NCBI RefSeq assembly: GCF_017573505.1
Contig: NZ_JAGEOJ010000011.1
Location: 362,857 to 426,856 of the forward strand
From: Actinomadura barringtoniae
GTDB taxonomy: Bacteria; Actinomycetota; Actinomycetes; Streptosporangiales; Streptosporangiaceae
Direction of reading: 5' to 3'
Length of the DNA: 64,000 nt
Under the pieces are notes generated by a model. That model did not search any database. It was not told the DNA's origin and was given only the letters and a program-made list of their open reading frames with translations. Of this stretch, positions 59,718-64,000 are shown piece by piece. The first letter of the stretch is position 1, and the number at the start of each line of letters is the position of its first letter. Both the position numbers and the translations under genes were made by a program.

Positions 59718-60582
59718 GGACCGAGTGGAGACGCGGGAGCTGGAGTACTTCCTGGCCGTCGCCGAAGAGCTGCACTTCGGGCGCGCGGCCGTCCGGCTCG
59801 GCATCGCCCAGCCGCCGCTGTCCCGCGCGATCAAGCAGCTGGAACGGCGTCTGGGCGTCCTGCTGCTGGAACGCGACAGCCGTGGCGTCGCGCTGACTCC
59901 GGCGGGCGAGGTGCTGGCCAAGGAGGCCGTGACGGCGCTGGACGCGGTCGCCGCCGCCGCTCGCCGTACGCGGCGGGCGGGCAACGCCGAGCCCACGCTG
60001 GTCGTGGTGACCAAGCCGAGCGGCGACGGGGGACTGCTGCCCGCCGTCCTGGAGGCGTACGCGCGCTGCCCGGACGCGGTCGAGGTGCAGATCATGCTGC
60101 GGGGCGTGGCCGCGCGAGCCCGGCCGCTGCGCGACGGCACCGCCGACGTCGCGTTCCTGCACAGCCCGTTCGAGGACCTGACCGGGCTCGACACCGAGCC
60201 GCTGCTGGTGGAGGGCCGCTGCGCCCTCGTCGCCGCCGATCATCGTCTCGCCGGTCGCGACAGCATCGTGATGGCCGACCTGGAGGGCGAGACGTTCCCG
60301 CGCTGGCGCGGCGTGCCCGGCTCAGGGCCGCCGGACGGTCTGGAGGTACGGGAGGGCTCGGAGCTGATGCAGCTCGTCGCTCTGGGGCGGGCGGTGGCGT
60401 TGGTGCCCGAGTCCGCCCGGAGCCAGATCCGTCGCGACCTGGTCTGCGTGCCGATCCTGGACGCCGAGCCGATGACGCTGCTGCTCGCCTGGCCGGAGAG
60501 CAGCCGTTCACCGGCGCTGGCCGCCTTCGTCCGAACCGCCACCGAGGTGGCCGCCGCCCGCGCCCCCAGACCCGTCAGCTGA
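59716..60582 (+). CDS. LysR-family transcriptional regulator
   Basis: The 288-residue LTTR starts at ATG 59716 (GAAGG just upstream). The winged helix includes LEYFLAVAEELHFGRAAVRL and G-I-A-Q-P-P-L-S-R-A-I-K-Q-L-E-R-R-L-G; the effector domain begins near residue 90 (TLVVVTKPSGDG) and has V-A-F-L-H-S-P-F. It resembles aromatic- or short-chain-dehydrogenase-linked LTTRs, often divergent from the enzyme they control, here the SDR gene. Confidence 0.9.
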   Translation: MDRVETRELEYFLAVAEELHFGRAAVRLGIAQPPLSRAIKQLERRLGVLLLERDSRGVALTPAGEVLAKEAVTALDAVAAAARRTRRAGNAEPTLVVVTKPSGDGGLLPAVLEAYARCPDAVEVQIMLRGVAARARPLRDGTADVAFLHSPFEDLTGLDTEPLLVEGRCALVAADHRLAGRDSIVMADLEGETFPRWRGVPGSGPPDGLEVREGSELMQLVALGRAVALVPESARSQIRRDLVCVPILDAEPMTLLLAWPESSRSPALAAFVRTATEVAAARAPRPVS

Positions 60583-60605
60583 CCGCCGCGCTGGCGGGCT
60601 CGGTC

Positions 60606-61445
60606 TCAGGCCGCGTGCCAGAGCGCGGCGATCGTTGCGGCGGCCTTTTGACCCTGGGCGCGGCCGGCCTTGGCCGCCGGTACGCGGCTCGCCGGGTCGA
60701 GCGGATTGGTGCCGAACGTGGCGAGCGAGTCGTCGTCGGGCACGATCACCTCGACCTTGCTTCCACCGGAGATGAGGTTCGCGACGTCCTGGTCCAGCCA
60801 CGGGTCGGGCAGCGGGGCGAGCACCAGAACGCGGTCCGAGCCCTCGGCCAGGTCCGCGTTGGCCGAGGTGCGCATGCCGCCGTCGATGTAGCGGACGCCG
60901 TCGATCGTGACGGGCGGCCACACCCCGGGGACCGCGCTGCTCGCCGCGACCGCGTCGACCAGGTCCACGCCGGAGGAACGGTCGAACAGCCGAGGCTTAC
61001 CGGTCGTCGCCTCGACGACCGTGACGATCATCTTCCGTTCGGGCCATGCGTGCACCGGGAGCCTGGACTCGATCACGGCCCGCCGGGCGGACTCGGGAAC
61101 CGTCTCGGTCGCCAGCGCCATCGCGCCCAGCTCGATCCGTACCTTCACCGGATCCTCGTTGCGGCCGAAGATCTCGGCCCAGATCTCCATGAGCTTCTCG
61201 AGCGCAACGCCCTCTGGAATCAGCTCCCGGCTCTGCAGGGCAGGGTCGATCTGGCGCTGATAGAGGTCGTTCGGCGGGAGGCCGCTGGCCAGCTGCGCCG
61301 CGACGTTCGAGCCCGCGGACGTTCCGATGAGCAGGTCGGCGTCCGTGACGTCCGTCCCGGCGTCGGCCAGGCCCGCCAGCACGCCGTTCGCCCACGCGAT
61401 CCCGGCGACCCCGCCGCCGCCCAACACCAGAGTCCGTTCGGTCAT
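60606..61445 (-). CDS. Patatin-like phospholipase
   Basis: The 279-residue enzyme has the complete patatin dyad: oxyanion loop V-L-G-G-G-G-V-A-G-I-A-W, nucleophile Ser43 in I-G-T-S-A-G-S-N, and Asp in Y-I-D-G-G-M-R-T-S. Such enzymes hydrolyse acyl chains from lipids, in the cytosol or at the membrane. No signal peptide is seen. It is convergent with the lysR gene (23-base gap). Confidence 0.92.
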   Translation of the reverse strand: MTERTLVLGGGGVAGIAWANGVLAGLADAGTDVTDADLLIGTSAGSNVAAQLASGLPPNDLYQRQIDPALQSRELIPEGVALEKLMEIWAEIFGRNEDPVKVRIELGAMALATETVPESARRAVIESRLPVHAWPERKMIVTVVEATTGKPRLFDRSSGVDLVDAVAASSAVPGVWPPVTIDGVRYIDGGMRTSANADLAEGSDRVLVLAPLPDPWLDQDVANLISGGSKVEVIVPDDDSLATFGTNPLDPASRVPAAKAGRAQGQKAAATIAALWHAA

Positions 61446-61516
61446 CTGCCCTGCTCCTGCTGATCGTCGTACGGTACGTCGATCAGCAGCACGGCCGCCC
61501 GCAGATACATTCCCGC

Positions 61517-62803
61517 TCAGGCGGCGAGGAACGACCCGAACGGCAGGTTGCGTACCAGCCAGAAGATCATGATGGCCCCGAAGAGCACCCAGATCCAGCG
61601 CGGATCGGCCGCCTTGGTGCGGGTCGGCCTATTGCGGGCCCTGGCGATGGTCCAGCGGACCCAGAAGAAGGCCAGTAGCGGGATCATCGCGACGGCGAAC
61701 ACGTTCAGGCCGAACGCCTCGCGAACGTGCCCGTGGGCGAGCGCGTGAATCGTGCGCAGCGAGCCGCAGCCCGGGCACTGGTAGCCGGTCAGTGCGAGGA
61801 ACGGACAGGTCGGGTAGTGCCCGCTCTCATTAGGGTCGATCGCCCCGACATACCCGACGACCGTCACCGCCAGCAGCAACACCCCGGCCGGAGCCGCGAG
61901 CCTCCCGACCGTACTGCTCTGCAGCACCGCCAATCTGCCGCTGAGGCCGACCGCCTTGCGCCGTGACGCGTCGGGCCTGTCGAACGCGAGGTCCTGCTCA
62001 CCCCCGCGATGATCGGCCCCCGCCGAGTCGGACGGAGCGCTCGTTCGCGTGGCACGCGCGGGCGCCCCATCTAGAGAAGAGGACGCGTCGACCGACGGCG
62101 ACGCTTCCCCCGAACGAGGCGCGGGGGCCCAAGGCTGCACGTCCGCACCTTGCGACGCCGTCGCCGGAGTCGGGCAGCCCGTAGCGTGCGACGCGGTCTC
62201 CAGGGGCTGCGCGTGCGCAGTCGCCGGGGGCGAGACGCCCGCAGCTTGAGACGCCATCGCTGGAGACGGTACGTCCGTGGCGTGTGACGCGCTCGCCGGG
62301 GACGGTACGTCCGTGGTGTGCGACGCGGTTGTGGTGTGCGGCGCGGCCGCCATGGACCGTGCGTGCGGTGCGGTCGCCGGGGGAGAGGCGTTCGCGGCTT
62401 GTGACGCCGTCGCCGGAGTCGGGCCGCCGGTAACGCGCGAGGCGGTCTCAGTGGGTGGCGCGGTTGTAGCGTGCGGTGTGGTCGCCTGGGCTGCGGCGTC
62501 CGCCGCCTGGGACGCGGTCGCTGGAGACGGTACGTCCGTGGTGTGCGGCAGGGGCTGCGCGTTCGTGGTGTCCGGCTCGGTCGCCGGGGCCGAGGCGTCC
62601 GCGGCTGGCGACGCCGTCGCCGGAGACGGGCCGTCCGTGGCGCGCGATGCGGTTGCCGGGGGTGGCGCGTGCGCAGTTTGAGACCCGCTCGCTGGCGGCG
62701 AGGCGTCTGTTGAGGGTGTTACCGGTGCCGGACGTGAGGCGTCCGGAGGCCCGGCGGCCGGCCCGCCAGTCCGAGGCGGGGCGGGCCGGCGCAGGTTCGT
62801 CAT
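61517..62803 (-). CDS. DUF2752 membrane protein with long Pro/Ala/Thr repeat N-terminus
   Basis: The 428-residue protein starts at ATG 62803. Residues ~1-290 are low-complexity, built from a degenerate 12-residue unit of the type T-D-V-P-S-P-A-T-A-S-Q-A; the DNA 16-mer GACGGTACGTCCGTGG recurs at 62265, 62301 and 62526. The C-terminal ~120 residues carry DUF2752: Y-P-T-C-P-F-L-A-L-T-G-Y-Q-C-P-G-C-G-S-L-R, with Cys pairs that could bind metal, and about three transmembrane helices. Most DUF2752 proteins are only ~130-150 residues, so the repeat domain is an unusual addition, probably cytoplasmic or wall-facing and disordered. It follows the CD225 gene by 25 bases. Confidence 0.85.
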   Translation of the reverse strand: MTNLRRPAPPRTGGPAAGPPDASRPAPVTPSTDASPPASGSQTAHAPPPATASRATDGPSPATASPAADASAPATEPDTTNAQPLPHTTDVPSPATASQAADAAAQATTPHATTAPPTETASRVTGGPTPATASQAANASPPATAPHARSMAAAPHTTTASHTTDVPSPASASHATDVPSPAMASQAAGVSPPATAHAQPLETASHATGCPTPATASQGADVQPWAPAPRSGEASPSVDASSSLDGAPARATRTSAPSDSAGADHRGGEQDLAFDRPDASRRKAVGLSGRLAVLQSSTVGRLAAPAGVLLLAVTVVGYVGAIDPNESGHYPTCPFLALTGYQCPGCGSLRTIHALAHGHVREAFGLNVFAVAMIPLLAFFWVRWTIARARNRPTRTKAADPRWIWVLFGAIMIFWLVRNLPFGSFLAA

Positions 62804-62828
62804 GGGCTGGGTCCTAGGGAGCGGGCCG

Positions 62829-63125
62829 TCAGGAGGAGTTGCTGAGTGCCGCCGCGTACACGATGACCCACAGGACGGTCGCGATCGCGCCGAGGATCGT
62901 CGACACCATCGCCCACGTCTTGGCGCTGTTCGAGGCGCTTTGGGCACCCGCGTAGTCTCCGGCCGCGGCTTTGGAGTTGACCTGCGCTGCGAAGACGATC
63001 GCGACGACTCCGAGCGGCAGGCAGCAGAAGATCGTCGACAGGATCGCCCACACGAGGTGGTTAGGGGGCGGCGGCCCTTGAGGCGGCCCGTAGCCGCCGC
63101 CGTAGCCGGGCATGTTGTAGCTCAT
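62829..63125 (-). CDS. CD225/dispanin-family small membrane protein
   Basis: This 98-residue protein starts at ATG 63125. It has a Gly/Tyr/Pro-rich N-terminus (Y-G-G-G-Y-G-P-P-Q-G), then two transmembrane segments: HLVWAILSTIFCCLPLGVVA, an amphipathic loop with S-K-A-A-A-G-D-Y-A-G-A, and W-A-M-V-S-T-I-L-G-A-I-A. This is the dispanin (IFITM-like) layout, common in actinobacteria next to DUF2752 genes. The bacterial function is unknown. It is co-directional with the DUF2752 gene, so they are likely co-transcribed. Confidence 0.9.
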   Translation of the reverse strand: MSYNMPGYGGGYGPPQGPPPPNHLVWAILSTIFCCLPLGVVAIVFAAQVNSKAAAGDYAGAQSASNSAKTWAMVSTILGAIATVLWVIVYAAALSNSS

Positions 63126-63258
63126 CGGGTGGAGCACCTCCGAAGCATGGGAATGCGTCAGTGATGTTGACGCTTCCCTGTCGCGCCTGGTTCTCCCAGC
63201 CTGCGATAAGGCCGCCTTTGGCCACCTCAAACAGGTGTCGTGTTAGCGTGAGGCCGCC

Positions 63259-63663
63259 TTGGACCAGCAGAAGATCCGCCTCGCCCGCCTGAGCCTTGCC
63301 GTTACGGCCGCTTTGGCCCTCGCGGCCTGCTCAGCGGGCGACAGTGACAAGGACGCCATCGCGGACACGATGAGCGATTTCCTCAAGGCGGCTCGTGCCG
63401 GAGACGCCGCCAAGGCGTGCGGGCACATGACCAAGGTCTACCGGGACGCCGACTGCGTGCGGAGCTGGTCGTCGGACAAGTCGCTCCTCGAGACTCTGGG
63501 CGGAGCCACGTTCAAGGTCGAACGGGTGGACAAGCGCGCGGGCGAGGCGACGGTCGAGGTGTCGCTCAAGTCAGGGGCCTCTGGCCATGCTGGCGAGTGG
63601 AAGCTGATCAAGGCCGACAAGCACTGGGAGATCGCGGAGATCGGCTCCGGTCCGGCCGGCTGA
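63259..63663 (+). CDS. Putative lipoprotein of unknown function
   Basis: The 134-residue protein starts at TTG 63259, with TGAGG five bases upstream. It has a lipoprotein signal (K-I-R-L-A-R-L-S-L-A-V-T-A-A-L) and lipobox L-A-A-C, followed by a small extracytoplasmic domain with a Cys pair (about residues 54 and 67) and a C-terminal W-K-L-I-K-A-D-K-H-W-E-I motif, reminiscent of NTF2-like folds. It is divergent from the CD225 gene. No specific family is assigned. Confidence 0.8.
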   Translation: MDQQKIRLARLSLAVTAALALAACSAGDSDKDAIADTMSDFLKAARAGDAAKACGHMTKVYRDADCVRSWSSDKSLLETLGGATFKVERVDKRAGEATVEVSLKSGASGHAGEWKLIKADKHWEIAEIGSGPAG

Positions 63664-63852
63664 TCGTGCGGGGCGCGTTCCCCTGGATGCCGTCGCCGTG
63701 CCTTCTGCGGCTGTAGGGGAGATGGGTGACGGTCGTCTCACCGCTGCTGAGCTGAGCGGGCGATATCGGGCCTGAGCATGGCATTCGCCGGCGGCGAGCC
63801 GCCGTCCAGAGGGCGGTGCGAAGTTTTCGTGCGGTGGATTCGCGAAACTGGT

Positions 63853-63881
63853 TTGACGTCCGCGCGAGGAGCACATAGATT
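63853..63881 (+). promoter_or_regulatory. Predicted housekeeping-type promoter near the right edge
   Basis: TTGACG (63853-63858) and TAGATT (63876-63881) are separated by 17 bases, a very good sigma70-like match for this G/C-rich DNA. It points toward the window edge. The preceding stretch 63664-63852 holds no recognisable gene. Confidence 0.65.
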
Positions 63882-63970
63882 CTCTCCTTGTCCCTGGAGG
63901 GGAGCGAGACGCCTGCGTGGCGGCCGTCCTGAGGGGAAACCACCAGCGATCTTGAGGTCTGACTCTCGTC

Positions 63971-64000
63971 ATGCCCTCTATGTCGTGGTGCATGAGAAAA
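63971..64000 (+). CDS. Possible gene start running off the right edge
   Basis: ATG 63971 (and in-frame ATGs 63980 and 63992) opens a frame that is not stopped before the window ends, about 80 bases downstream of the predicted transcription start. GAGG lies 15 bases upstream, too far to be convincing. Only ten codons are visible, so identity is unknown. Confidence 0.25.
   Translation, partial: MPSMSWCMRK

Noticed and set aside
62277..62681. Plus-strand repetitive open frame with C-D-A-V-A-G-type repeats
   Set aside because: It is the mirror of the 12-residue repeats in the DUF2752 gene; no ribosome-binding site or signal supports it.

Overview
The window is high-GC DNA (strong G/C bias at third codon positions) from an actinomycete chromosome. 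This is supported by the DUF574-type methyltransferase, the furA-katG pair, many GTG starts, ECF sigma factors, a SARP/BTAD regulator, Tat and lipoprotein signals, and an FxSxx-COOH peptide system. A Streptosporangiales/Thermomonosporaceae-like host (for example Actinomadura) fits, but that is inference. No phage, transposase, CRISPR, rRNA or tRNA gene was recognised.

Layout. 1-13022: housekeeping and accessory genes. These are an acyltransferase with a divergent TetR regulator, a decayed tyrosine phosphatase, a Tat-exported phosphoesterase fused to a YVTN beta-propeller, a BTAD regulator, small enzymes, a DUF574 methyltransferase divergent from a P450, furA-katG with a palindromic operator, and a universal stress protein behind a DosR-like box.

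13162-31244: a secondary-lipid locus. A fatty acyl-AMP ligase, a PfaD-type enoyl reductase, a PfaA-like KS-AT-ACP-KR-DH megasynthase and an AT-multi-hotdog protein form a PUFA-synthase-like line. A stand-alone ACP on the opposite strand and three translationally coupled acyltransferase genes (PlsB-like, HAD-PlsC fusion, WS/DGAT) follow. Together they could make an unusual acyl chain and place it directly into a glycerolipid or wax-type ester. A perfect 20-bp hairpin closes the locus.

31333-34666: a leftward operon for a secreted/anchored Pro-rich protein, an ABC ATPase with degraded catalytic motifs, and a YhgE-like permease.

34904-44250: an FxSxx-COOH RiPP/conflict-type locus: a SLATT-like membrane protein, precursor FxsA (ending F-Q-S-Y-I), radical SAM FxsB with a C-terminal HExxH domain, two TIR-like FxsC proteins and a 1301-residue double-P-loop NB-ARC/TPR protein. 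Four of the five junctions from fxsA to the last gene are tight or overlapping.

44275-64000: mixed genes. These are an alpha/beta hydrolase, a papain-like secreted protease with an anchored partner, LysR, PiT phosphate transporter, MOCOS-like PLP enzyme, ABCG-type exporter, secreted esterase, TetR, an ECF41 sigma factor, a second ECF sigma with a membrane partner, a crotonase, a divergent SDR/LysR pair, patatin, a repeat-rich DUF2752 protein, a CD225 protein and a lipoprotein. The right edge holds a good promoter whose gene lies mostly outside the window.

The two loci most worth attention are the PUFA-synthase-like lipid cluster with its own glycerolipid acyltransferases, and the FxSxx system.
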